Assembly (NCBI RefSeq): GCF_029784165.1
Contig: NC_073695.1
Span: 228,937,916-229,001,915, forward strand
DNA from: Wyeomyia smithii
Taxonomy: Eukaryota > Arthropoda > Insecta > Diptera > Culicidae
DNA: 64,000 bases
Direction: 5' to 3'
Position numbers and translations under genes: made by a program. Below are positions 1-11,760 of this stretch, one piece after another; the stretch's first letter is position 1; the number at the start of each line of letters is the position of its first letter. The notes beneath the pieces were generated by a model. It made no database searches and had not been told where the DNA came from. It saw only the letters and a program-made list of their open reading frames with translations.

Positions 1-202
1 TACCCAACTTATCAGTATTAGTTGCTGGTTGGACTGTTTTAACGATGCCAGCCTTCTGAACATCGGTTGATGCTTTATGAGTGTAGTGGTTTCAAGCTGC
101 GTAATACATTCAAAATACGCTAGTAAATGCACTAAATTCGCTTATAAATGATCTGGTTACGCACACTCCAATTTTTGCGTGTACAGTTTAAAGGTTTTCT
201 TC
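1..202. other. unassigned intergenic DNA
   Basis: No coding region or recognised repeat is seen. The stretch near 173-185 resembles the TTTTGCGTGTA motif that recurs at the ends of the repeats at 23.3, 24.3 and 25.3 kb, so part of it may be repeat debris. Confidence 0.4.
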
Positions 203-227
203 AGTAATCACAACATAACTTGAAATA
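203..227. repeat. left copy of 25 bp target-site duplication
   Basis: Identical to 1609-1633. The bases flanking the two copies differ, so the duplication is exactly 25 bp. Confidence 0.7.
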
Positions 228-1608
228 CCCTGGGCTTGGTGGTTAGCCTATAGGGCGCGTACTCCCGGGTGGCGGATGGGAGTGGGAGATGAAGAGAGTT
301 GGCCATCTGTTACTTTTCCTTTTTCCTATTATGACTTATCTTGGCTATCTCCTATGTGGGAGAATTCTTCTACTTATTAAAATATGCTTTTATTTTACAA
401 AAGGCTAGTTTTGAAGAATGGATCTCACACGTGGACCAAATCACAGTTATGTTGTTTTTGTTTTTCGCTTTTTTTTCTCTTTCTTTTTTTTCTTTTCTTT
501 TTCTTTCTTTTTTTCTCTCTTTTTTTCTCTCTATATTGTCTTTCTTTTTTTCTTCTACTTTTCCTTAGAAATAAATCGTCGGTTAGATCGGTGTTGGCGC
601 GGCTTAAAATATTGCAATTTTGAGTTTTTAATGGCAAACGATGCCAAATACGATTAAATTTTATCTCACAAAGACCCCTTTCAAAATTCACAAAAAATCC
701 AGAGTTTTAAGGAGATGTGCCTTCATAGCTCAAATTTAAAATGTCCTAAAAAAGACTACAAAATGAGATTACAACTCGCATAACTTGTTCATTATCGATC
801 TGAACAGGTTCAATTGAAATTAGAAGTCTTAAAATTTGAAGTTCTCACGGAAATGAAAAAGTTTTCGACGTTGATTTCCAAAAACGGTTTTCTCGAAACT
901 GTGAGTTTTGAATTGTTGAGTTCATGAAAATATACAAAATATATTTTGTTAATTTCATATTGACATTAATATACACTGAAGTCTTTTTATATGTGGGGGG
1001 GATAGCGCCTAAAACGCATAAATTCCGAAATCCGCGTAAAAAAGCGTAGAAAAACTGCGTAAGGGGAGACATTAGGCCTCTGTCATGCTGGATGCCGACG
1101 CGGGCGGTCGGGCGGGATTCTTGCCGTGGGTAAATGAACAGTAAGTAGAGCTGTTCATTGGCCTATGGCGGGAGTTTCGCCCGATCGCTCGCGTTGGCGT
1201 TCGGCCTGGCAGAGACCTTAGTGTACCATTATTTATTATATCCTTTTTTCTCTTTTCTCTTCTTCTATACAATAATGAGTCGGACATTATTATTACTATT
1301 ATTGCTATTTTAAAATTATTATTATTTTTATCAAATTTTTAATGCATTACAAGTGCATACATCCCAACCAATGTCTTATTATGTATGGCTAGTGATTTAC
1401 TCGAAATGAGATAGTGGAAGTGCTTGAGGGTTGCACGATGTCATGCTCAATTACAATGATTCGTGCAGAAATCCAGTATTGCCGTTCTGTCTTAAATCAG
1501 TAAGTTGGACAATACTATTTTGATCCGCCTGATCGCTTTATTGTTCCATCTCCACTATTCTACTAGTATAGCATGGACGGTGTATACACAATTACAATTA
1601 CAATTACA
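228..1608 (+). mobile_element. 1.38 kb insertion bounded by perfect 25 bp direct repeats, non-LTR/SINE-like
   Basis: The 25 bases at 203-227 recur exactly at 1609-1633, as expected of a target-site duplication. Just before the right copy the insert ends in about three units of an ACAATT-type hexamer, the kind of short tandem tail left by several non-LTR retrotransposons and SINEs. Together these suggest a target-primed retrotransposition event on the plus strand. Inside are a pyrimidine-rich block (460-560), a GC-rich block (1080-1230) and AT-rich DNA. No reverse transcriptase or other recognisable protein is present, so the insert is either non-autonomous, heavily truncated, or a retro-copied host RNA. 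The family is not recognised. Perfect identity of the flanks suggests the event is not very old. Confidence 0.55.
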
Positions 1609-1633
1609 AGTAATCACAACATAACTTGAAATA
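1609..1633. repeat. right copy of 25 bp target-site duplication
   Basis: Identical to 203-227 and directly preceded by the hexamer tail of the insertion. Confidence 0.7.
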
Positions 1634-1819
1634 AACTTTTGACCACTGGATTACATGAGTTTTGTTGAGACGAAGATGTTACGCCCTTTCCAAAGTTTAG
1701 GCTTGTTTAATGCTTATGCAAATCGCTTGTAGATTGGCAAAGTACCTAAACCTACAAAGTACCATTGAAATCTGAGAGACTAAAACCAATTACTGGTCGA
1801 GCTTGTATAACTTTCCTAA

Positions 1820-1929
1820 AGCAGGTATTAGACGAAGCAAATATTTGCTATTTTTGGTACGATTTTTATTTGCACAAAATTGAATCTGTATTAAAAAATA
1901 GCAATTATTTGCTTCGTCTAATACCTGCT
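1820..1929. mobile_element. 110 bp foldback MITE with TAA target duplication (Harbinger-like)
   Basis: The ends are long imperfect inverted repeats starting AGCAGGTATTAGACGAAGCA. The right end reads as the reverse complement of the left over roughly 35 bases, leaving a short AT-rich middle. Both sides are flanked by TAA (1817-1819 and 1930-1932). A 3 bp T-A-A duplication is the known preference of PIF/Harbinger transposons, so this is probably a non-autonomous derivative of that superfamily. It has no coding capacity. The assignment rests on the duplication alone and an unrelated hairpin MITE family remains possible. Confidence 0.65.
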
Positions 1930-1932
1930 TAA

Positions 1933-2640
1933 GAATATCGATCATTTTAAAATAAAACAGACGTAACTCAAAAATGCTACCAACTTTTTTTTTAATTTTA
2001 CCCAGAGATGAAAAACATCATAACGAACAAACCGGCTTTCACCGTTTTGAAGGTATTTTTTGTTTGATAATAACGGTCTGTGGGAGTACCATGTTGGTGG
2101 CATACAACCATTTATGGTTGTTTTTTTTTTTTTCGGAAACCGGAAGCCGCCGTTTTTAAGTACAATTGACGTCTAGGGTCGTTTTCGGATCTTTTAGCAG
2201 CGGAGAGAATGAAAACATCATAGGCATCATAGAAACCTTTCCCGGCCCCAAAAACCACTACATACAAATTTTCACGTCGATCGGTTCGGTAGTTTCCAAG
2301 TCTATGTGGATCAGAAAGAAAGACAGACAAGATTGCCTTTTTATATGTTCAGAGGATATCGTTATTTTTTATGTACAACTACGTCTTTTGGAAAGCTTCT
2401 GAAATACGGTGTAAAATGAAACTCAAAAATCAGAACATATAATGTTTTTGTCTAATTTCAATTGCTTATAAGTCTCAAAGTTCTAGTTCTCAACGGTTAT
2501 CTTTGGTTTCTAGCTTGGTTTCTAGTAAACGATTAGAGAATTAGCTAAGCGTCCACTAAAATTGAATTTTATGATGCTTTTCATTGTATATACTATAAAA
2601 AAATGTGCAATCTTGTTTCGAATACAGATTGCTACCAATC
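1933..2640 (+). repeat. unassigned DNA containing the tail of a dispersed insect repeat
   Basis: Around 2246-2340 the sequence has the form seen at the 3' end of a common arthropod interspersed repeat: a passage about cccta-catacaaattttcacgtcgatcggttc, then 'agtttcc', then a run of CAGACAGA-like units, then an AT-rich end. The 5' hallmark of the same family (CTGACCCGGCAAACTTCGT) is seen separately near 32160. The remainder shows no gene. Confidence 0.4.
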
Positions 2641-2644
2641 AGAG

Positions 2645-3110
2645 GTATTTTCCGGTATTTTCGGAACCGGGTTAGTATCCAGAGGCCAAAAATCGACTTT
2701 TTGAGTTTCAAGATGGCAACTTTTTTTCATGAAAAACAACCAAAAGTGGCCAAGTACAGTATAGTTGTTTCTGAAACCAAAATGATCCCTAGACGCCAGA
2801 ATTCGACTTAAAATGCCATTTTGAACCCCAAGTTTGCGATCTCCGGTTTCTGGAATACTAACCAAGTCCAATCTATTATGGGTATTTCCGCAATCGGAGT
2901 GATGCACCAGAAATTGGGTCTAGATGCAATTTCGAATTGCTGGAACCGTGATAATATCACGAGACCGACAACCGACTCCAAATGCTATTTTAAAATCCTA
3001 GACGGCCACTTCCGGTTCCTTAGAAATCGTCGAAAATGGTCAAACTCCCCCTAATATGAGTTTTTTTGCACCGGAATGATATCCAAAAGCCAAAAGACTG
3101 GCAAGCGTCG
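2645..3110 (+). repeat. decayed minisatellite array (unit ~100-120 bp), copy A
   Basis: Diverged tandem units repeat the phrases 'tatccagaggccaaaaat', 'cattttgaa(a/c)cc(a/c)aag', 'cttccggtttctggaa' and 'atatgggtatttcc'. The same phrases recur at 5585-5660, 14037-14300, 14590-14990 and 49150-49475, so this is a dispersed family of short satellite-like arrays. Stop codons occur in all frames and it is non-coding. Confidence 0.6.
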
Positions 3111-4790
3111 GCTAAGCGAAATGGTGTATTTTTCTAATTGTGCGTGTTTGGAATGTTTAAAATATATTTTCAATGTGTTGCAGCGCGAGTTGAGGAATAT
3201 GATTGTGGTCAAAGTGAAGATCAGTGATAGAGTTTGCTCAGCAAGTTGATGTACTTGCCAAAGTTTTGCAAATAAGTGCTGAAATGTGAAACAATTTTCT
3301 TCAGGTTCAAAGCAGCAATTCACAATGGCGGTGGAAACAACGGATAAGTACCTTCCTCTTCAGAACGAGTATTAATGTACAAAACAAACTTGTTGGTGTA
3401 TTGTATATTTATATCTCATGTGTTGTCTTTTCATCATTGTTGTATCGAGTTTGATTTATAGCATTGGTAGGGCGAGCCCAATTAAATGTCGTGCAATATG
3501 GTAGTTCCTGCATTTATTCCAACAGGATCATATTTTACCAGCATATTGATTTTTCCAACAGGATCAAATTCTTTATCTCGCTCTGACGCGATGAGTTCGA
3601 TATTGTAAGGTGTGCGTTGCTATTATTTTGTCGACGGCAGCAAAGGAGACTGGTGCCAAAAGGTCTCTCTCTTTTTGCCACGTGTGGATGAACAATATAG
3701 CAACGAAAGTTGGGTTCTTTCGCTGTTAGCTTGGCATATAGTACATCAGTCTTACCAGTCGTTTTACCAGATTTATTGAAATTTTTCTACTAATCTTACA
3801 CGGCGAGTTTTGTTCTTTCTCCAGCTTTGAATATACCGAAGCTGTCTTGCATGATCGCTTGCCGTGTGTGTTGGGGGCGCGGGCAGGAGGATAGTCGAGT
3901 TTAAGTGTTATGTTTAGTTTTTGCGTTTCATGCGTCTCGTATCACGTGTGAGCAGTGCACTGCCGTCGGCAGGGATATTTTAAACACCCTGCCTGCGTTG
4001 TCAGTTAGCCGTTTTGAAAATAATTGGTCTATTTATTTGTTTATTTTTTTTTGGTAGATGCACATGCAGATTTTTTTTTTGCGTGGTTTTGTGGAGTCGT
4101 TTCATTTGCTAAAGCTCTGCTTGAATAATCAGAATTGCCTCAATAGGTGAGAGCTTTAAATCTTTGTACACGCTGGCTCTCACAACACGGAACTGGTAGC
4201 ATTAGAATATAATTTGGAAATTTATCGCGGCCTGACCGGACGGTTACGAACATTTGGCCCAGTTTTATACCCTTGTTTTATGATTTTTCTAGCTTTTGAA
4301 CAAATATTGAAACACATAGACAATTTTTATTAATTATGTGAAAATATTGTTAGTTGGAATAGCAACTAAATTTTGATTGCGATTGCTTTGGCATTTTATC
4401 AATCAACTTAGAATTCTGTCTTGTTCGATATGCATATCGCATTTTTTTAAATTTTTGAGCTATGAGTGCATGAACTTTGCCAGTTTTTATACTCAGTAGG
4501 TATCTTAAATACAATACAAAAGATTATCGGGGCGAAGCACCGTGTCCTGTCGCGTATGCGTCGGTGAGAGGAAATAAAGCGGTCGGAAAAAATGCTCCCC
4601 TGTAAACGTGTCTTCGGCCTTGGTGAGCTTTGCTCATCTAAGGATTATCGGTGTATTGTGATTTCCGAGATGTATTAAATCATTATTTCGGAGACTGTAC
4701 GCCCATTGGTTCTTTTTTAGCACGTTACGACTCAGAGTAGGTTTCGTTCGTTCGATAAATATTGTAATTATTCAATCGCGACAAAGACAA
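3111..4790. other. unassigned intergenic DNA, one weak exon-like site
   Basis: No protein family is recognised. On the plus strand a pyrimidine tract ending in CAG at about 3304 precedes a short leader and an ATG in good context (CACAATGG, ATG at 3325), then eight codons and a possible GT donor. This could be a first coding exon of an unseen gene, but no continuation is found, so it is not called as a gene. A GC-rich stretch sits at 3860-4000. Confidence 0.3.
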
Positions 4791-4849
4791 ACCCTGCATG
4801 GATGCCAAATCTATTCCCATTTTGCCGGTTCCTTTTTTTTGTTCTCTTT

Positions 4850-5560
4850 AATAAAGCGGGTGTTTTGGCTTTTTCGTCATACCAGTGGTCGACACGCTCT
4901 TGTTTGCTTCCGGAGAAGGCAGTTCAGTTTCGCGCGCGGTATTTTGACTGCGTTCAGTGTGACTATCTTAATACAGCGCTCTATCGGTTATTTGAGCTGG
5001 TACCAGTAGTTTGCGTTCGGCGTGCGGTTGTTGCGTTTTACAAAATCCATTCGTTTCTAGGTAAATTTGAACTAAGTTCACGGGATTAAACGCGAAATTT
5101 GGTGTGGTACAGACTGTTAACGATTGGTAGGTTGCCGAAGATAACTAGATCGTGGCGCGGTTCTATTTATATCGTCTCTTGGTGGCCGGTTGCCCAGAGA
5201 CCGAGAAGTAACCATATCGTGCGCGAATTTGTGTAGAAAAGATCGCACCATCAACCTCGATGGATCCAGATCAATTCCTCTCCCCTAACACTAATTCCTT
5301 CCTTTGATACTTGTGGATGATGCAGAGGATTCCTCGGTCTCTAGTAGCAACAAGTATTAAACTAACACTCCCGATATCTCTTCCTCTATTGATCTGCATT
5401 GGGCGTGGCCAGCTACGTTATTGACCAGTGAAAAGAAAGATCACCAGAAATTGTACACTGAAAATGGCTTGCTACTCCTAAGCACCATTTTGACGGTTCT
5501 TTGTGCAATTTCAGCTGATTCTGGTCAATCGCGGGCAACACACGGGCGATCAAATATGCT
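4850..5560 (+). mobile_element. possible decayed non-LTR retrotransposon 5' region
   Basis: A GC-richer leader (4870-5260) is followed by an ATG at 5261 that opens an acidic, Ser/Asn-rich frame beginning MDPDQFLSPNTNS. After one frameshift it continues as VDDAEDSSVSSSNKY. Such low-complexity acidic starts are typical of ORF1 of Jockey-like insect retrotransposons, but no zinc knuckle, endonuclease or reverse transcriptase is visible, so the call is tentative. It could equally be an old 5' UTR or a random GC-rich stretch. Confidence 0.25.
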
Positions 5561-5561
5561 A

Positions 5562-5586
5562 TGCTGCTATGCTATGCTATGCTATG
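5562..5586. repeat. short (GCTAT)n microsatellite
   Basis: About five tandem copies of the pentamer, directly followed by a minisatellite fragment. Confidence 0.8.
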
Positions 5587-5660
5587 CGGAATGATATCCA
5601 AAAGCCAAAAGTCAACCCCAGACGCCATTTTGATGTTCTTTCAGTGCCACCAAATTATTT
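5585..5660 (+). repeat. minisatellite fragment, copy B
   Basis: One partial unit: 'ggaatgatatccaaaagcc' then 'cagacgccattttgatgtt', matching the phrases of the array at 2645-3110. Confidence 0.55.
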
Positions 5661-6600
5661 CCAGAGAGTTGTTTTATGAGTGTTGGAAACTTTTAGAGCC
5701 TCATTCCTGATCACACATGTGGCCTAGGTCACCGGATGTAGATAATATTCCTGATAGGCACGGCAAACCGGTTTATTTTCAGATGGTTTTAGTTATGGGT
5801 TGCCAGATAAAAATGCTTATTTGCAGCATGGGCATAGATGGGAGAACTATTTCTGAAGCCAATGGTTCATCAAGATCTGGAATCGACTAGAAACTCATCG
5901 GAAAATGGCTATTTTTCATTCGGAACATTTACATTTTTGCATCAAAATATGATGTGTGACAACTCTATCTGTTGGGGCTTGCTAATTTTGCTGGCTAGGA
6001 TTCGGAGGATTTTCTTCCGTATACGGAGACACGGCCCAGAAAGGCTACAGACTGGTCTTTCACACCAGCGGTTCAAACACCACGAAATGATATGGTCTTC
6101 TTCCCGCCAAATTCAGATTGGCGATATCAAATTAAAAGAAACGCACAGGCCTTGTAGAGTACAAAATTTGACCCGTCTTCTTTTGGGGTTTATTCGGTAC
6201 TGTCCTTACATTTTATCAGTTATAATCTATCACCTATCTAACGATCTTCGTATGACAATGCGATCGTGTTTCGAGAGTTTTAATTAATTCTTACTCTCGC
6301 TCTCTTATCACTGGATGCATTTTAGATGTGTTTCGTTATAATCGTATCGTATCTTTAGAGTGATTCATTTAATTAATTTTAGTTATACTGTAGTGTAAGT
6401 AATTATGATAAATTTAGGAATTTAGGTTTAGGTTTAGATTAGGATTTAATTTAACTAATTCTAGATTTGATATTTAGCTTTAAGTGACTACTATTATATA
6501 TGCATTTTAAACACTATCTTCAAGAGTTTTCATCAGGCTTTTTTTATTAGAATTATATTGTCTATTATTGCTGAGGACACTCTTGATGATTAATCAGGTT
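5661..6600. other. unassigned AT-rich DNA
   Basis: The 149-codon open frame at 5838-6287 (+) has no recognisable domain and I do not support it as a gene. A short run of TTTAGG-like units at about 6413-6445 and an AT-rich stretch to 6600 look like the 3' untranslated end of an old retroelement, but no coding part can be tied to it. Confidence 0.3.
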
Positions 6601-7471
6601 TAACGATTTTGAATTTTTATATTTTACATTCTTTTTATTTTTCAATACCAAGAGTAATACCGTGTGTTCAATCACTCATAGCGAGCTCCAAATTATACGT
6701 AACCTCGCTGTCGCAACCCAACTTAACACGATTGTTCAGGTTCACGCCACCAGGAACCAAATCCTCCCTCACGTTTTCAGTATTTAACAGCCGCGAGTAA
6801 AAGTCGATATACTTATTCCGTCCTTTTGTTAAACCTTTCGCACCATGCACAAACACAATATACAATGTGTCGTAACTATACTACCTATTCTGTCTTTATC
6901 ATCAGGATCACCAGCAAACTGGCCCCGTGAACGTCTGGTGGCGTGATTAGAACCATTTTGTAACCATGCCCGGAATGAGGACTTGGCTCCACTTATACTT
7001 ACTACCGGGATAGATTATCGTCCTGGTATGAAAGGTTGCCCCGGGGTGCCGGTTCTTTAATAAAGCAGATTATATTTTCTACGACTCTTTTAAAGTTTCC
7101 TTCCGGTTCCAATAAAGCAGCGGAACGAGCGAGCGTCGTGGGTGTGGGCGAGGTTTCCTGCGTAAAGGTATGATTAATTAATCACCCTCGTTAGGAGCCA
7201 TTAACTTTGTAGTTTCTATGAGTGGATTGATTTTTTCATCAGCTTGTATGGCTAATCGACCCTGATTGGTTGATTCAACTCAGAAATGCAACCTTTTCCG
7301 GAACACATTTGCATTTGTGCTGAGTTGAACCTCATTTACATTGCAATTATTGGTGCATTCTGGCGTCACTTAGGTGGATAGCAAATGCGAACGATAACTG
7401 TTAAATTGAATGTTTCGCTAGCATTTCATTGCTAGAATTCATAGCGACCAGGACAGAAAACAATCGACACC
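6601..7471 (+). other. upstream flank of the esterase gene
   Basis: No gene is recognised. The 200 bases before the esterase start are AT-rich and include a small palindrome (CTAGCA...TGCTAG, about 7418-7435). A clear TATA box or initiator cannot be assigned with confidence. Confidence 0.3.
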
Positions 7472-9346
7472 ATGTTGTCACGGCGATCGAATCATTCCGG
7501 CAGTAATAAAGAGAAGATTGTGGTAACAAAGAAGGTACGTTCGAATATATTTTCTAGGATTATAGTGTTGAATGGTTATTTTTATTTTTAACCAGGAATC
7601 AAACCGAATTTTACTGCGTCTTCAGCAAGGGATGCTGAACGGAGTTCGGGATAAGTTACCCAACGGTGGGGACTATTGCTACTTCAAGGGTATCCCCTAT
7701 GCCAAGCCTCCGATTGGTGAGCTTCGTTTCGAGCCACCCGTTCCGTTGGCTAAGTTTCCAGCCGTTGTAGTAGACTGTTCAAAAGAGGGAAGCAATTTTG
7801 TGGGAACAAGTGCCTTGAACCACAACATCACTGGGTGCGAAGATGGACTGTACCTCAACGTTTACACCCCTGAAATAACCAAAAACGGCCAAAGTCATTC
7901 ATTTCCGGTGATGGTGTTCATTCATGGGGGAGCTTTCATTGGAGGAGATTCTTCCAGTTTGCTTTATAATCCCAACTTTTTGGTGCAGGAAGGTGTCGTC
8001 GTTGTAACCATGAACTACCGTTTGGGTGTGCTGGGTTTGCTGTGTCTACCGGAAGCAGGGATTGAGGGTAATGGAAGCTTGAAAGATCAAGTGGGTACCT
8101 GAATGTGTATTAAAAGAGAGAAACATTACAAGTTGTTCAATTTTAGAGATTGGCTCTGCGTTGGGTCCACGAAAACATTGCACATTTTGGAGGTGATCCT
8201 AGTAACGTAACTTTGTTTGGAGCCAGTTCCGGAGCTAGTTGTGTTGGTCTGCATTGTGTTTCGGAATCATCCCGGAAATACTTCCACAAGGCAATCATGC
8301 AAAGCGGCCATCATCTCTGCGACTTTCCCTATAGTGATCAAATGGTGGAGAAAGCACGATCACTAGCGAAGATATTCGGTTACGAAGGAAGTTCCGACGT
8401 GGAAGCTTTGAAGGTGCTGAAGAAAGTTCCACCTCGAACCTTAGTGCGGAGACAGTTTGAAGTGCTGACGCCAAGGGAACAGGAACTGGAAAAGATCTAT
8501 CATATCCCATTTGGTCATGTAATTGAACGAAAAGAATCGAAAGATGCTGTGGTCACGATGGATCCGAGGGAGTTTATGCGAACTCATGGCTCCTTCAGAA
8601 TGCCGGTTATTATGGGGTGCAACAACGGCGAGGCATCGATGGAACTGAAGAGCATGATCGCTCATTTGAACGATTTCAATTCGCAATGGGAAAGATACAT
8701 ACCACGAAGCTTGAAAGTAGATTATTTTGGACCAATTGCCAAATCTATCGGTGAAGATGTTCATCGATTTTACCTCGGAGACCAGCTTGCATCGGAAGCC
8801 ACATTGAGAGAACTTCTTCAGCTGATATCTGAACGATACATGTATACGGTTTATATTTTTGCCTACCTCTGGAGTCAATTTCAACCGGATTCGAAACTAT
8901 ATTGTTACCGATTCGCCCTCGATGGAGAATTGAACCATGGAAAAGTTCTTAACGAGTTACCACCAATCAAGGCGGCATGTCACATGGACGAAGTCTTTTA
9001 CCTTTTCAGTTCGATGTTGGTACCAGAAGTTCCCGAAACGAGCGCAGCATTCCAGATACGACGTACGATGGTTAAAATGTGGACTAATTTTGCCAAGCAC
9101 TCAAATCCGACTCCGCCGAACGATGATTGGCTTGGATTTTGCTGGAATCCTGTGTCCGCGCTTGATTCGTGCGACGAAAAGCCATTCGATCCGCAGTTTC
9201 TCAATATAGAAAATTCGTTCCAAATGGGATCCATTCCGGAGAAACGTGGGTTCGAATTTTGGGCCAGCTTACATGAGAAGTACAACGGTCGATTTGATAT
9301 CTTAGATTTTCCAATAGTGAATTTGAATTTGAAATCCAATAACTAG
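7472..9346 (+). CDS. carboxylesterase, insect alpha-esterase type (three exons, 585 aa)
   Basis: Predicted alpha/beta-hydrolase of the type-B carboxylesterase family, which hydrolyses carboxylic ester substrates; insect members serve in lipid-ester metabolism and xenobiotic handling. The exon model is 7472-7534, 7596-8090 and 8147-9346, with GT-AG introns of 61 and 56 bp, both phase 0, giving 585 aa, a normal family length. The second junction restores the conserved KDQ-RLALRWV block. Visible motifs are the oxyanion-hole HGGAF at about residues 131-135, the signature FGGDPSNVTLFGASSG with nucleophile Ser213, the acid Glu348 in NNGEAS, and the catalytic His465 in AACHMDEVFYLF. The triad is therefore complete. 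There is no signal peptide (the start is MLSRRSNHSGSNKEK) and no C-terminal ER-retention motif, so a cytosolic enzyme is inferred. Oddities: the usual GESAG elbow is GASSG, and the EDCL signature reads CEDGL with its Cys displaced. The first exon (21 codons) is the least certain part. No second esterase lies in the window. The enzyme class is sure; substrate and individual name are not. Confidence 0.93.
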
Positions 9347-10260
9347 TTTCGAAAGTACCAGTTGTAATAGATGCAGCGCGTTGGAAGTGCGCTAAAGGTG
9401 ATCATGAGGTGATAGTACGTAACATATTATTTCTTGTAATGAAAAACAAGCCCATTATGATTGCAAAGCTATTTTTTGCGCAGTTCACTCGACCTATTAT
9501 TCATATGGATTGGATTATTTGACCATGGATTATTTGAGAGTTACATTTATTATCAAACCAGTAGTTAACTAAGGCAGGGTCATGCCTCTGTATTTTTGGA
9601 TACGCATGGAATAGTGTTCATAAACAGCTTTCGAAAAGGAAAAGCAATGATGGTTAATAGTAGATGGAATTATAAACTATCACACACGACTATCTAAATT
9701 ATTTGAAAACCTAAAAATACGTTCAGAATTATATCAAATTATCCCACACTTATTATATTCATCAAATTCGACCTCCAGAAAACATTGAAGTTCGGAGATA
9801 TTAGAAATTATCTCTAGAAAGCAGACGTAACGCTAGTGTTGTGAAGAATGTCATGATTAAACTCCCAAAAACCCTGTTCAAACTGGCAAAAAATCTAACG
9901 AATCGCATCTTCCGTCCGAAGTGGTTTACTCCACCAGGAATCCCGGCTGGTGGTCCAACGTTCGTTTGATTCTTCCCGTTGCTCAAGAAGTCGCATGAAT
10001 AGCGTTTTGATTCTCATTCAAATTTTTGGCACACTCGGTTCGAGTCAATAAAGGAAAAGTGAGCTGTCACTCTAACCGGGGGCATGTCAACGTCATTCCG
10101 ATTGTCGCAACATTGTTTCACACGTAGGATAACTAAATCACCATTCTCTCGGTAGCATTGTTTGTTCGGACAAAAGTGGAAGAGAAGAAAAGGTGTGAAT
10201 GTTCTCCAAAGTACAAAGGTGCTCTCTTTCCTACGATCGAAGTCCAATCCCAGGCATGAG
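9347..10260. other. downstream flank of the esterase gene, nothing recognised
   Basis: No canonical AATAAA polyadenylation signal is evident in the first 300 bases after the stop. Two short minus-strand frames (9801-9986 and 10014-10247) match no family I know and are not supported as genes. Confidence 0.4.
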
Positions 10261-11760
10261 GTATGCAGTGACGCATTCTTTTAATTTTGCATTCCTTCTA
10301 CGACAAAAGTGTAAAAAAATATGTTAATCACCCGTCAGCAAATTTTTGCTTGCGTTGGAAATATGCGACGGGCACGCAGGGGAACGAGAAAATTTAATTG
10401 CAAATTCTTTCCCACCGTCCGCCAGCAGAGCTGGATCGAAAGTCATTTGCCCTCGCCTAATGAGAAGTCATCGACCAACGTGAGAGTACGATTTGGAAGC
10501 AAAAATTGCACCCAGATCAAATAACATATTAATGAAAACATTGAACGTTAGAAATTGGAAATTTTACCCAATTGGTTTTTGATTTCCCGCGCGTTTTTTT
10601 TTAAGCAGCTTTCCTGTACAGTAACACTTCGAACAGTTACACCAGTTACCAACCGTCGAAGTGTCACTGCCAGCCGCCTTGATTCGAATTTATGCTTCGC
10701 CTGTCGGAGACCCCCACCCTACATCGGAGCTGCAGAGTAAGCCGTGCCGAATCACGTTACTGCCAGTCAACCCTTATTACGGTTATCGCAGTCACTTCGA
10801 TGACCTAACCCGCAACTACTCCGCTCCGGGTTTCCGTCGGGTGGAGTGAGATCCCCGTCCCGAGCCTGTGAAAAAACGCAAACTGGCATCTTGAAATTCC
10901 CTATCAAAAATCGCCACCCGGCAAGCTGATGATCCCTCGCAACTTTCCACACCCGCATATGTTGCCAGGCGGCCGTACGTGTGTGGGCCTGTATCCTTAC
11001 GATGTGCGTGTGGGTGCGTGTGTTTGCTCGAACGAGAGCTGCCTGGATAAATCCTTCTATCAAAAATTTATTGCTGATTCGTACAGCCATTCGGTAGAAA
11101 TCTTCTCTCGGGAAAAGCCTCCATCATGAGGAGTGAAACGGGATTTCCACCCTTCCTCTCGGCGGCGGTAAAGAGAAAGAAGAAGAAGCAGTAAAAAAAT
11201 AAAAGAAAACTCGAAAAGCAGCAAATAATAACAAAGGGGTATCGGCTTGAGTGTGTTGGTAGAACCTATCGCTGAAACGAACCCCTTTTTAGCAATGGCA
11301 TCCGGGTGTGGTGGGTAATCCTGGGATTCAGAATATTTGCTGCATACACAACACACGCAACGGCACGGTAGGGCCGCAGCAGTAGGCGCAGCTCCCGTCA
11401 TCATCATGTTGGCCTTAGCCGGCAGGGGTTACCATGTTTGCAGCGATCCAACGTCTAGGATCTCATACGCCGCGCCGGGGCGGGGTGGGTGTTTTTAGCC
11501 TGCTGGGTTTTCTTTTCCGGCAAGGGTGGTTGCGTGCGGTAGGGTAGAAATTTTCGTCGTTACGTTTTTATTGCGAATACGTAATGCGAAAATGGATGTG
11601 GAAAACCTGGCAGGGATTTGTGCTGCCGTCGTGCGTCGTCGGAAGAGTTGCGACCAAGACAAGAAGAGAAAACTGTAGAAGCCTGGACTGATTCGATTGC
11701 TTTGGTGTGATAGATTAAGTTTTGCTTCCATTTCCATTCTGATCATGGAAGATGTTTGTT
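10261..11760. other. GC-richer unassigned block
   Basis: Base composition is clearly less AT-rich than the flanks (notably 10640-11480) and lacks the dispersed repeats common elsewhere. No frame shows a domain or a convincing splice pattern. Such blocks in insect genomes are often introns, untranslated exons or conserved non-coding DNA; which applies cannot be told here. Confidence 0.35.

Noticed and set aside
5838..6287. 149-codon frame
   Set aside because: No domain, no splice or start context, and composition like surrounding non-coding DNA.
6413..6445. Telomere-like TTTAGG run
   Set aside because: Only two or three imperfect units in AT-rich sequence, too short to suggest a telomeric origin.
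8441..8884. 147-codon minus-strand frame and other frames within the esterase
   Set aside because: Shadows of the esterase coding sequence on the opposite strand or in other frames.
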